64,000 nt of DNA from Leptolyngbya sp. Heron Island J (GTDB lineage: Bacteria > Cyanobacteriota > Cyanobacteriia > Phormidesmidales > Phormidesmidaceae). Below the pieces are notes generated by a model. That model was not told the DNA's origin. It made no database searches and saw only the letters and a list, made by a program, of their open reading frames with translations. Shown piece after piece: positions 27,311 through 35,760 of this stretch. Position numbers and translations under genes: made by a program. Numbering within the stretch: position 1 is the first letter of the stretch; each line of letters begins with the position of its first letter. The stretch lies in contig NZ_AWNH01000117.1 in assembly GCF_000482245.1 (NCBI RefSeq), positions 1 through 64,000 of the forward strand, written 5' to 3'.

Positions 27311-28396
27311 ATGGACGACAGACGAGAAAATGGTGAAGGCAATAAGCTTTTGATTGCGGCCAGTGGTACTGGCGGCCACCTTTTTCCTGCGATCGCAACT
27401 GCCGAACATCTACCGGGGCCGATCGAGTGGTTAGGCGTCCCCGATCGACTTGAAACTGAGCTTGTCCCCAAGTGTTACCCCCTTCATACGGTTCGCATGG
27501 GTGGCGTTCAGGGCAAAGTGGGACTGGGTATCTTCAAAGTTTTATTCCAATTTGCACAGGCAACACTAACCACACGCCGATTGTTACAACAGGGCAACTT
27601 TCGGGGGGTTTTTACAACCGGGGGCTATATTGCGGCTCCTGCGATTATTGCGGCTCGCAGTCTAGGATTACCGGCAGTGCTACACGAGTCCAATGCCATG
27701 CCGGGAAAGGTAACCCGCTGGCTCAGTCGCTGGTGTTCTCTAGTGGCCATTGGCTTTAAGGAAACTCGTCAGTATCTGCCTGGGCAGACGCAGACCGTAT
27801 GGGTAGGCACCCCGGTGCGATCTCAGTTTCTAGCCGACAGTCAAGCCACCCTTGAAAATTTTGACATTCCTGACAATGTCCCTGTGATCGTCGTGATTGG
27901 GGGTAGTCAGGGAGCCGTTGCCGTCAACCAACTCGTGCGAGCTGCTGCCCCAGCCTGGCTCGAAGCAGGAGCCTGGATCATTCATCAAACCGGCACCAAC
28001 GATCCAGACACCGAAAGTCTAAGCCATCCCCATTATCTTCATCGACCATTCTTTGAGAATGTCGCCGCCCTATTTAAGCGAGCCACCTTAGTCATTAGTC
28101 GAGCTGGGGCTGGAACCCTAACCGAGTTAGCCATGACCCATAGCCCCTCTGTTCTAATTCCCTATCCATTTGCAGCCGACGATCACCAAGCCTACAATGC
28201 CAATGCCTTTGGTAGCGTTGGAGCTAGCAAGGTCTATCGACAAGCAGAACTCAACGGCGACACGCTACAAAAACGAGTTTTAGCCTTACTCGAAACTCCA
28301 GATGAACTAGCCTGCATGCGGGTAGCCGCCGAGGCCCTTGCAGTCAATGACAGCGCCGAGCAAGTAGCAAATTTATTACAAAAGCTAATGGAATAA
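27311..28396 (+). CDS. murG: UDP-GlcNAc transferase MurG (lipid II synthase)
   Basis: A 361-aa peripheral membrane glycosyltransferase that adds GlcNAc to lipid I to give lipid II for peptidoglycan. It has the glycine-rich loops ASGTGGHLFPAIATAEHL (residues 17-34) and TTGGYIAAPA, HESNAMPGKVTRWL, and the UDP-GlcNAc site VIGGSQGAVAVNQ and SRAGAGTLTELAM. Length matches the family. No division or wall gene cluster surrounds it, as is common in cyanobacteria. Confidence 0.95.
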   Translation: MDDRRENGEGNKLLIAASGTGGHLFPAIATAEHLPGPIEWLGVPDRLETELVPKCYPLHTVRMGGVQGKVGLGIFKVLFQFAQATLTTRRLLQQGNFRGVFTTGGYIAAPAIIAARSLGLPAVLHESNAMPGKVTRWLSRWCSLVAIGFKETRQYLPGQTQTVWVGTPVRSQFLADSQATLENFDIPDNVPVIVVIGGSQGAVAVNQLVRAAAPAWLEAGAWIIHQTGTNDPDTESLSHPHYLHRPFFENVAALFKRATLVISRAGAGTLTELAMTHSPSVLIPYPFAADDHQAYNANAFGSVGASKVYRQAELNGDTLQKRVLALLETPDELACMRVAAEALAVNDSAEQVANLLQKLME

Positions 28397-28551
28397 ATTT
28401 AGGTCGGAGGCCATCCTCTTGGCTCAGCAGTCAAAGCGCGATCAGAGATCCGGCAATACACAGCCAAAAACAACACCAAATTCAGCACATCTAGCGGGGA
28501 TTGTTGCATCCCAAGCCCTTAAGTCAGTGCGTAGGTTCACTAAAGAAAAAA

Positions 28552-28580
28552 ATGGCCTCTGACAAAACGTCAGAGGCCAT
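28552..28580 (-). terminator. Rho-independent terminator of the DUF4278 gene
   Basis: A perfect 12-bp stem (ATGGCCTCTGAC and complement) with a 5-nt loop. Read on the minus strand it is followed by a run of seven T, the classical layout. It lies 104 bp downstream of the 56-aa DUF4278 gene. Confidence 0.82.
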
Positions 28581-28683
28581 AACAAGTGTCGTGATGAACC
28601 TTGGATGCTTGTCACAGCAAATGAAAAATAGGAAGCACAGTAGTATCAAACACTGTATCCTGAGACGGTCAAAGCCTTAAGCT

Positions 28684-28854
28684 CTAGCGTACACCGCGAT
28701 AGATGAGACTGTTAGAAGTAGGCTTAGCCGGTATTGCAAGAGGCGCTCTCATGGTAAACGCACGACCCAGAAAAGAGAGTTTAGTCTGGGTTTCAACAGT
28801 TTCAATAGACTGGGTAGATGGCGTGTAGGGTACACCGAGATGAGTAAGTTGCAT
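28684..28854 (-). CDS. DUF4278 small protein, 56 aa
   Basis: A 56-aa protein beginning MQLTHLGVPYTPSTQSIET and ending NSLIYRGVR. The opening MxLTxxGVxY and the closing LxYRGV are the signature of the cyanobacterial DUF4278 family, whose function is unknown; some members are reported in stress-responsive or pigment-related contexts, which I cannot test here. A perfect terminator hairpin follows on the same strand. A damaged relative occurs at 44952-45055. Confidence 0.8.
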   Translation of the reverse strand: MQLTHLGVPYTPSTQSIETVETQTKLSFLGRAFTMRAPLAIPAKPTSNSLIYRGVR

Positions 28855-29211
28855 AAGTCAGTCCGAATAAGTGTGTGTTGAGCAGGGGAGAGGCCTAGCG
28901 CACTAGACAGCATACTGCCAGTGCTGGATACAATCAGCCAGAGACGCAAAAAACCGACAGTGTTCCGCTTGACTTGACCTTAGTATGGCTAAGCCAAATC
29001 GCTTAGGTCTTCCACTGATGGAAAAGTTATATAGTTTTTTTTCCACTATTGGAAAGAGCAGCTCACTGCAGCTTTTCATACAAAAGTATTCTCATAGCAA
29101 AGGAGGGAAGAATGGGGCTAGAGGGGTCAGAGAAATACTTGAGGTCACAAATTTCGGGGCCTCTAAGCTGTTTGCCCCTATCTTCCTCTGCATATTCTGT
29201 CAATGTCTCTA
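28855..29211. other. Intergenic region
   Basis: 357 bp between two small minus-strand genes. An open frame of about 100 codons on the plus strand has no ribosome site or protein-like composition and is not called. Near 29005-29055 the related strings TCTTCCACTGATGGAAAAG and TTTTTTCCACTATTGGAAAG form two weak hairpins. Confidence 0.4.
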
Positions 29212-29397
29212 TTACAGGTCACCTCGGTCAGATAGGGTACTGTTGTCAACCGCTTCAGTCGAACGCCCAAAGGGACGATATATCGAATCTGGCTGACCAT
29301 TACTGAGACTAAAACGTAAAGATTCAGCCTGGGCAAGGGGTGCAAAGAAAGCTAGCACAGTTGTTAAAGCAATGGCAGTAAATACAGTACGTTTCAT
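29212..29397 (-). CDS. Small secreted protein, 61 aa
   Basis: Begins MKRTVFTAIALTTVLAFFAP with a signal peptidase site near AQA (residue 24), leaving a 37-residue mature peptide rich in serine and aspartate (ESLRFSLSNGQPDSIYRPFG). GGAG lies about ten bases before the ATG at 29397; the longer frame to 29442 has no support. It is just downstream of the fimbrial-type locus on the same strand, but no homology links them. Confidence 0.6.
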   Translation of the reverse strand: MKRTVFTAIALTTVLAFFAPLAQAESLRFSLSNGQPDSIYRPFGRSTEAVDNSTLSDRGDL

Positions 29398-29563
29398 CTG
29401 AGGGGCTCCAGTAGTGTTATGAGGTGTGGCCGCACCGAACACTTACTAGAATGCTGAGGTAACCTGAACCTAATCTGGACAATGTCTGAAAAGGCTTTAA
29501 AACATTTCTGAAATTACCTGAGACAAGTGAGTGATTACAATCACAAAGAACAGAAATGGACGG

Positions 29564-32500
29564 TTATTTTATAGCCGCTGGCGCTTGCAAATTCAACTCC
29601 TGATAAAATTCAGTCTCTTCGGTCAGTATTACAGAGCCAGGCTCGGCAGGTTGGCCATTAATTTGCAACTGATAGTTTCCTTGTTCCAAACGTTCTAAGG
29701 CATAAACACCCGCATCATTCGTAACAGAAAAACGCCGAGAGCTACCATCCTCTGAAATTGCCTCAACCCGTGCGCCAGCTACAGGATTACCGCTAGCGTC
29801 TGTCACAATCCCAATAAATGTATAAGCGGGTACAAGAGGAATCGAGACCGGGGTATAGCTACCAGGCACAACTTCCACAGCCATTGCACCCGCATCTGCC
29901 TGCCAATCCAATGGGAAGCCAGCTGGATCAACGTCCAAACGATAAATACCTGGAGCTGTACGCATTAAAACACCATCATCATTAATTTCCGGTCGATAGG
30001 TTCGAATTGATTCGTTATTAAGCGCCAACAACAGATCCGCATCTTCTGTGTAGAACTCTTCTGCTTTATCTCGCTGACCATTGTTATTACGATCAAAGTA
30101 AGGTTCTACCAGAATGCCTCCCTGGGGCCTGAGAAAATCAGTGCGTCGATCACCCGGACGGAAGCCTCGCTGAGAATTGATGCTAGATACTAGCTCTAAA
30201 CGGAAAGAATCATCGCTAGATGTTACAGAAACGCCTTGATATCGAGCCCTTAGCAATAAGCCGGGAACTATCGTTGTCTGGGCTGAAGCAATTACTCCAG
30301 ACCCTTCACTACCAGTGGCATATCCTAACTGAGCTTCCCAGGCAAAATTACCATCGGTTGCTCGCTCTCGTGATCGGTAGCGCCATCCCGTTGACACAAG
30401 GTTGCCGCTATTTTCTTGGCTACGGGTTTCGTAATTGGTAAAGACTGAGTGCCCTGAATCAAATGCATTTGAACCGGACAAGTTATAGCTGACTTCTGAT
30501 AATGTACTGACTTCATCACCGCGTGAATCAATCTCAAGATCGCCTAGATTCTGAAGGAAATTCCAACGAAAATTACCGTCTGTATTGATGGTTGTTCTAG
30601 CAAAGGTGAAGGCATCTTCACCTCCGAAGGCAACCTGTGCACCTACAGCTTCTGCTTCGCGATCGCTAGCAATACCTAGCAGTGTTACCTCAGGACTTAA
30701 CTGCAAATCAACATTAAACCGACGTTCAAACCGATTGCTGATAAAGCGAGTGCTCAGATCGTCTGACGGGTCGTAGCGCACCACCGCATCCACATCCCAT
30801 GTACCCTCATCATCTGCAGTCAGCACTTGGGCCGCTACCTGCAGGGGGATATCTGTCGGTTGATAAAATAATTCCCCTAAGCCTTGAAAATTCTCATCAT
30901 AAACTGCGCCCACCCCTAGAGTTAGCTCTTCTGAGACCCCCCAACGGTAGGCCAGGCCGCCACGCGGCTCACCAAAATCTCCCAAAAAACTATTCCCTGC
31001 ATCACGCTGCCAGCCAGCAGATGCTACCCAGGCGGATGCACCTGCTGGTAATTGACCTGCCACATCCGAAAAACTAACAACACGCACCTCTGGCAAATCA
31101 GTCAGACGACCGTTGGGATATAGCAACACCTGATAGTTGCGGCTCAAGATATCGCGACCAACATCCACTTCATTAAAGCGATAGAGCCCCGACGAATCAA
31201 CCAGCACCTGATCAATCACTCGATTACTAAAGCCTTCAGTCAGTTGAACCAACGTTCCTGGCTCAGCTTCCCCGGTGATCATCCGCCCAATCTGGTTACC
31301 CGATTGTAACCGCTGCCCTACATCAGCAGCACCATTACGCTGATCCTTGGGATCATATCCTTGTCGCTGCACATAGGTAGCTCCCCATAAATCATTGGAA
31401 CCAGCTGAATCCCAGAAAGGTCCTTGGGAACCGAGCACTAGGTCAAACCGATCGCTAGGCCGAAAGTATTGGGCTTCGGCTAAATCCCATGAGCGTGAGT
31501 CAGAAAATTCAGGCTGATCTACACTCAGATACCAACTGCCATTCCAGAGTGTTCCTACTGCGGAGAAATCTCCCTGATATGTCGTATCGCGATCGCCAAT
31601 ACTGACAACGTCCAACTCTTGCTCAAACGCTGTGATTGTAGATTGAGGCGCTGCTACTAACGGTAAGCCTTCTAATTGAACCTCTGATGTTCGAAATAGA
31701 CGTGCCCCACGCCCTCCTACAACCCAAGGAGGATTCAATCGAACCGCGTACTCACTAATATCAAACTCAGCAACCACATTAAATTGATCCTGCAGATCTT
31801 GAACCGAGAAGACTAGGCCCAAATCATCATCAGTCCGAATGGAGTCAGGATCTAAGCGAGTCACTAAACCTGGTGAACGAATTTCCAGTTGCCCATCAGA
31901 ATCCACATCCACCTGCAGACGCAACGCCTGAACCACAACATCGTAAGGAATTAACCAATTACTAAAATCAATCGCATCCGAACCATCAATTTTTCCTTTG
32001 ACTAGCTCACCTGGTAAAACACTGCGCTCGTTAACATTAATCCCGACAGGAAAAACATCAAATACCTCACTCTGGGACAGTCTCTCATCCGCTTCTACAG
32101 CGTCATTTTCAGCAGTCGCGTTGGGTGCATTAAGCTCAACAGTTTCTCCCTCCTCAAGATTTTTGAGTTCCTCGGCCCCTTCTACAGTCTCAGTGTCAGC
32201 TAAGACAGTTTCATCTGATGGCTCCGTCAGTTGCTCCTCAGGCTCAAGGAACCCAGAATCAACAACATTCAAGGTATTTTTTAATAGCTCAGACTCCTGC
32301 TGCTCAGACTCAAGAGAGTCTAAAAGAGATTCAGAAACATTAACCTCTGCAACACCTATTTCCGCAACGCCATCAGCGGGCGACACACCAGAATCTTCAA
32401 TAATCTCATTAGCCACAACTCCACCTAAAGAGTTATCAACTGCACCACCGTCTGTTTGTTCAGCTCCTGACAACAAAACCTCAGCAAACTCAGGCCGTTG

Positions 32501-32743
32501 TAGCATTTGTTCATCTTTAGGACTAAAAGAGACTGCAGGTTCTAGATTACGAGTCCGAGCAAATAACGGTTGTGGCATCTCCTGCTTACCTACATGAAGT
32601 GAGGCTACATCGGGTGACGTTACAGGCGGTGTCACCACAGTTGTTATTTCCGGCAAAGCCTGATCTGTAACCTCCAAGTTAGAGTCTAGCTTCGGCAGCG
32701 ATAATGTTGGGGGAAGATTAGGAGCGTCAATAGGGTAGGACAT
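29564..32743 (-). CDS. Fimbrial usher-like outer-membrane protein, 1059 aa
   Basis: Residues 1-228 are disordered, acidic and Ser/Thr-rich with no signal peptide. Residues 229-345 (VFPVGINVNERSVLPGELVK) resemble an usher N-terminal or periplasmic domain. A plug-like segment (LYRFNEVDVG, NYQVLLYPNGRL) precedes a long beta-barrel region with the usher-type LAYRWGVSEELTLGVGAVY. The C-terminal part has a DRNNNGQRDKAEEF calcium-type motif and, from about 985, a carboxypeptidase-regulatory-like domain (GIVTDASGNPVAGARVEA). With the adjacent PapD-like chaperone and subunit genes this suggests an outer-membrane assembly platform for fimbriae. An in-frame TGA eight codons upstream rules out an N-terminal extension; GAGG precedes the ATG. 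It could also be a large adhesin. Confidence 0.68.
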   Translation of the reverse strand: MSYPIDAPNLPPTLSLPKLDSNLEVTDQALPEITTVVTPPVTSPDVASLHVGKQEMPQPLFARTRNLEPAVSFSPKDEQMLQRPEFAEVLLSGAEQTDGGAVDNSLGGVVANEIIEDSGVSPADGVAEIGVAEVNVSESLLDSLESEQQESELLKNTLNVVDSGFLEPEEQLTEPSDETVLADTETVEGAEELKNLEEGETVELNAPNATAENDAVEADERLSQSEVFDVFPVGINVNERSVLPGELVKGKIDGSDAIDFSNWLIPYDVVVQALRLQVDVDSDGQLEIRSPGLVTRLDPDSIRTDDDLGLVFSVQDLQDQFNVVAEFDISEYAVRLNPPWVVGGRGARLFRTSEVQLEGLPLVAAPQSTITAFEQELDVVSIGDRDTTYQGDFSAVGTLWNGSWYLSVDQPEFSDSRSWDLAEAQYFRPSDRFDLVLGSQGPFWDSAGSNDLWGATYVQRQGYDPKDQRNGAADVGQRLQSGNQIGRMITGEAEPGTLVQLTEGFSNRVIDQVLVDSSGLYRFNEVDVGRDILSRNYQVLLYPNGRLTDLPEVRVVSFSDVAGQLPAGASAWVASAGWQRDAGNSFLGDFGEPRGGLAYRWGVSEELTLGVGAVYDENFQGLGELFYQPTDIPLQVAAQVLTADDEGTWDVDAVVRYDPSDDLSTRFISNRFERRFNVDLQLSPEVTLLGIASDREAEAVGAQVAFGGEDAFTFARTTINTDGNFRWNFLQNLGDLEIDSRGDEVSTLSEVSYNLSGSNAFDSGHSVFTNYETRSQENSGNLVSTGWRYRSRERATDGNFAWEAQLGYATGSEGSGVIASAQTTIVPGLLLRARYQGVSVTSSDDSFRLELVSSINSQRGFRPGDRRTDFLRPQGGILVEPYFDRNNNGQRDKAEEFYTEDADLLLALNNESIRTYRPEINDDGVLMRTAPGIYRLDVDPAGFPLDWQADAGAMAVEVVPGSYTPVSIPLVPAYTFIGIVTDASGNPVAGARVEAISEDGSSRRFSVTNDAGVYALERLEQGNYQLQINGQPAEPGSVILTEETEFYQELNLQAPAAIK

Positions 32744-33010
32744 GGGAACCTCACAACCAATCTGATTTCAAATAGTTTTTTCTATAGCACTCGTGAGTTA
32801 ATGAAAACTTGCGTGTCGAGGCAACGCTTATACCCACTTCTTATCTGGCCATAACTCCGTAATTTACTGGAAATCACTCAAGAGATTCTTAATTAAGAAA
32901 CAGGTGAGACCATCGAGGACTGGTAGCAATGATCTGATTAGCCTAGAGAAGTGAAATGGTTCCTCTACGCCTCATTTGTGTTTTTCAGTGACTTCATCAC
33001 CTCAATCAGC

Positions 33011-33352
33011 ATGACTAAACACTCACATGGCCTGAGTATTGCCAGCGCATTTTTCATGAGCGGCAGCCTGCTAACTCAAATCCAACCTGCACATGCAGAG
33101 AATGCCAACACAGACATTCTTTTTACAGGTACTGTACCTGTAACCTGTGCCTTTGAGGGGTTATCTTCTGTAGAACAATTAGACCCACAAATTGTAGTGG
33201 CTAATCGTCTAGCTAATTGTAATGAAGAGACTAGACTACATTATGAGTCAACCCATATTGAGCCTATAATTTCCCCTAGCCTCTCTGAACATACTTATCC
33301 AGATAGCAGTCGCAATCAAGAACTAGGCGTCATCACAATAACAGCACATTAA
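33011..33352 (+). CDS. Small secreted fimbrial-subunit-like protein, opposite strand
   Basis: A 113-aa exported protein (signal peptide MTKHSHGLSIASAFFMSGSL, cleavage near AHA). The mature start TDILFTGTVPVTCAFEG matches the motif in the two subunits at 34670 and 35761: [DN]-[IV]-x-F-x-G-x-V-x3-C-x-F, with a second Cys in LANCNEETR. After that cysteine it is only about 45 residues long, against roughly 85-100 in the others, so it may be truncated. A GTG at 32951 is an alternative start. It converges on the chaperone gene with 5 bp between stops. Confidence 0.62.
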   Translation: MTKHSHGLSIASAFFMSGSLLTQIQPAHAENANTDILFTGTVPVTCAFEGLSSVEQLDPQIVVANRLANCNEETRLHYESTHIEPIISPSLSEHTYPDSSRNQELGVITITAH

Positions 33353-33357
33353 AGTAG

Positions 33358-34203
33358 CTAAGGGTTCACAGTGGAAACAGCATTGGGCACAGTTAAATCC
33401 ACCGAAAAGGATAGTGTTTCCCAGTCATTATCGTCAGACCAAATTAATTCACCACTGAGCTGATATTGTCCAGGCCCCAAATTTGGCAAACTTTCGCCAA
33501 GATTACCCAACCCCAGAGAACGACCACCGCCGGCAATAATAGAAATAGGTTCTGTTTCTCCAGTTGCTACTTCAGTACCTGATTGGGATAGTTGCCAGTT
33601 CACCCTTGGACGTGTTGAAGCAGGACCATTATTATTGACAAGTAGTTCTAGCCGATTATCCTCTAAGTCAACGGCAGCCCCATTAACAGTTAAATTGGGT
33701 GCAATATCCCCATGGCGCACATATATCGTTGAACCAACACGCGTTTTGAGAATAACGCTGACACCTTCTTCATTGAGCGTTTCAACTAAAGTTTCAGTAA
33801 ACAATACTCCTCGGTATTCACCTTCAGCCAGGCTAGGAGGCAGCTGCGCAACAAATCGAATTTTACGTGATTCAGCAGCTGGCACCTCAAGCTCGATGGG
33901 AGAGAATCGCAAATAGGGTGATAAATCATGAGGCGATGATTCTACTGTTTGAAACCCTTCTTCTTGATCATAGGTAAAGGGTTCCATGTATACTCTGGCT
34001 CGAAAAATATCCTCTGTGTCATTGGTTACTGTAATCACCCCTTGGGCTCTTCCACGCTCAGCATCTAACTCAACTACCAGAGGGGACAGACCAACTTGGG
34101 CCAGCGCAGCACCAGCCCATAACACCGAACCAGCTAAACTCAGGTTCAAGGCTTTCACCGCTGTCAAAAAACGACAACTAGATAACTTCTTTATATTAAA
34201 CAT
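33358..34203 (-). CDS. PapD-like fimbrial periplasmic chaperone
   Basis: A 281-aa exported protein (signal MFNIKKLSSCRFLTAVKALN to ALA, about residue 36). The N-terminal immunoglobulin-like domain is recognisable: LSPLVVELDAERGRAQGVIT, then LRFSPIELEVPAAESRKIRF with the central Arg/Lys pattern, and GEYRGVLFTETL, typical of fimbrial chaperones. The C-terminal Ig domain (about 165-275) includes VNNNGPASTRPRVNW. Such chaperones hold pilin subunits by donor-strand complementation. I choose the ATG at 34203; a TTG at 34221 gives 287 aa. It lies downstream of the subunit gene and upstream of the usher on the same strand. Confidence 0.8.
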   Translation of the reverse strand: MFNIKKLSSCRFLTAVKALNLSLAGSVLWAGAALAQVGLSPLVVELDAERGRAQGVITVTNDTEDIFRARVYMEPFTYDQEEGFQTVESSPHDLSPYLRFSPIELEVPAAESRKIRFVAQLPPSLAEGEYRGVLFTETLVETLNEEGVSVILKTRVGSTIYVRHGDIAPNLTVNGAAVDLEDNRLELLVNNNGPASTRPRVNWQLSQSGTEVATGETEPISIIAGGGRSLGLGNLGESLPNLGPGQYQLSGELIWSDDNDWETLSFSVDLTVPNAVSTVNP

Positions 34204-34221
34204 GACATCAACATCCAACAA

Positions 34222-34669
34222 AGACCGAGAAACAGGAAAACACTACACACTCATTTTTTGACTATTGAAAAGCCAAAACAACATCCAGATTCACAGATGG
34301 ATTTCTACTAATAACAAGCTAGCAATTTTCATTCACCATCCAACTAAGGAATGAGGATTTAATTAGATCCTATTTTTGCCGTACAGGCGTTCAATGGAAC
34401 GCCTCTGAAGACAACATTTACTGACATCTTCTAAAAGATAGTAGACACACCCTTCGATGATGAGATTTCCATTAAACCAAAGGTTTTTCTAACCCTAAAA
34501 AATGACAACAATGTTAGCGAACTAACATACTTAGGGTTTTCTATTACATTCAAAGGTCATTTCCTACGAGTATTAAATTGGGAAACACTCTTGAGGGTTA
34601 AAAGCCTTAGGCCAATGCAGAATATCTTTCCTCCATCTCATCCAATGTAGAGGGACTCAATCACTACTA
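34222..34669 (-). other. Structured intergenic region between subunit and chaperone genes
   Basis: 448 bp. Contains a perfect 8-bp hairpin with 4-nt loop at 34385-34404 (AGGCGTTC) and a nested hairpin at 34491-34538. No small gene was recognised. The structures may lower read-through from the subunit gene into the chaperone gene. Confidence 0.5.
34491..34538 (-). terminator. Nested hairpin downstream of a subunit gene
   Basis: Outer arms AACCCTAA / TTAGGGTT enclose inner arms ATGTTAG / CTAACAT. It lies 132 bp past the 34670 subunit stop. On the minus strand a short T-run follows the outer arm. Partial terminator or attenuator. Confidence 0.5.
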
Positions 34670-35131
34670 CTAGAGGACAGTTGCAGTGACAGTAACTTCA
34701 AACTCATAGTCACCAGGAGTCAACAGGTCACCACCCTCACTTACTGTAAGGTCAACTTCAATCAACTCCATATCTACAGGATCATCGAATACGATAACTT
34801 CGTCATCATCATTCAGAACCGCTGTAGACTCAAATGGAGCAAGGGCAGGACCGGAAGTCTTACTGACTGTAGTAGCTTCTACCTGAGCAGCGCCATTGCA
34901 GGTCAGATAGGTATAACCTGGATAACCGCCAGGATTGGTACTAGACAGCTCAGTTGCGGGATTAGCATCGGGCGCTAGGTAACCATAGTAGGTATAGTCA
35001 AAGTTACAGTACTCTTCAACAGTTCCATAAAATGGAACATTTGTGGAAGCATCCTGTGCTTTAGCAGTAGGTGCAAGAAATACACTGCTACCGATTGCTA
35101 GAACAGATGCTAAAGCTAAGTGCCGAATCAT
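34670..35131 (-). CDS. Fimbrial-subunit-like secreted protein A
   Basis: A 153-aa exported protein. GGAGG eight bases upstream fixes the ATG at 35131 (MIRHLALASVLAIGSSVFLA, signal cleaved near AKA). The mature N-terminus STNVPFYGTVEEYCNFDY has the shared D/N-x-x-F-x-G-x-V-x3-C-x-F motif; a second Cys is in YLTCNGAAQVEA. The C-terminus LTPGDYEFEVTVTATVL resembles the closing beta-strand of spore-coat-U/Csu-type pilin subunits. It is the first gene upstream of the chaperone and the strong ribosome site suggests high output. Assignment as a pilin is inference. Confidence 0.65.
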   Translation of the reverse strand: MIRHLALASVLAIGSSVFLAPTAKAQDASTNVPFYGTVEEYCNFDYTYYGYLAPDANPATELSSTNPGGYPGYTYLTCNGAAQVEATTVSKTSGPALAPFESTAVLNDDDEVIVFDDPVDMELIEVDLTVSEGGDLLTPGDYEFEVTVTATVL

Positions 35132-35557
35132 AATAAACCTCCAAGGAATTGGGAAAAACTTGATTAACAAAGACCTAATTAAAAGCCATTTTTTTAGAAA
35201 TGACTATTTTTAAAGGTCTGATAAAGATTACTTAATGGATATCTCTTCTCCGGAAAAACACAGAGATTAAAATATTAAGAAAAAACCACAAAATACGATA
35301 TAAAATTATTAATTTATAGACAGCAAAAATTGTGACAATTGTCTTAAAAACTGTCATCTTAAATATTAAACCTATTCAGGAATCACTCTGAAATGGTTAT
35401 ATGCATTAAGGACTCAGAGGTTGTCTCATACTTAATGAGGCCTCAACAATTGCTTTTATAATGTTTAGCAATCAGGGTTGAAGATAATGTATGGTCGAGC
35501 CAACCATTAGTGTGAAGACAACCATTAGTGAGCAGCATTTAAATCAGATAGCTGCTC

Positions 35558-35586
35558 AATCAATAGGGTATTTCACCCTATTGATT
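35558..35586. terminator. Hairpin with 12-bp stem
   Basis: AATCAATAGGGT and its exact complement around a 5-nt loop (ATTTC). It lies downstream of the 35761 subunit gene (175 bp), so it may end that transcript. Confidence 0.55.
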
Positions 35587-35645
35587 AGCCTCCAATAACT
35601 ATTAAGTAGATAGCCGAAAGTAAACGTCCCTAACACCGCTGGTTT

Positions 35646-35725
35646 CGACTCCGCTCAACCAGCTAATTTAGAGAAATGAGGGCTGAGCGGAGTCGTTCGC
35701 GAAGCGTCTCCTACGGAGATAGCCC
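35646..35725. repeat. Small interspersed inverted repeat
   Basis: Inverted arms CGACTCCGCTCA (35646-35657) and TGAGCGGAGTCG (35684-35695) are followed by TTCGCGAAGCGTCTCC and a TCTCCTACGGAGA palindrome. This is the GC-rich style of short repeat scattered through many cyanobacterial genomes, inserted in otherwise AT-rich spacer. Confidence 0.65.
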
Positions 35726-35760
35726 AGATTGATGGATAGTTTTGCTTATTCACTTAGCAG

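Larger units (their letters stand above)
35132..35760. other. Repeat-bearing intergenic region
   Basis: 629 bp between two subunit genes. AT-rich near 35180-35400 (probable promoter of the 35131 gene). It also holds a hairpin at 35558-35586 and a cyanobacterial-type interspersed repeat at 35646-35725. Two copies of AACCATTAGTG lie near 35499 and 35521. No gene was recognised. Confidence 0.55.

Noticed and set aside
28985-29306. Overlapping plus-strand frames of 85-103 codons
   Set aside because: No ribosome site, no protein-like composition, antisense to the small secreted gene at their ends.
31998-32597. 199-codon plus-strand frame rich in Ser and Thr
   Set aside because: Antisense shadow of the acidic N-terminal region of the usher-like gene.
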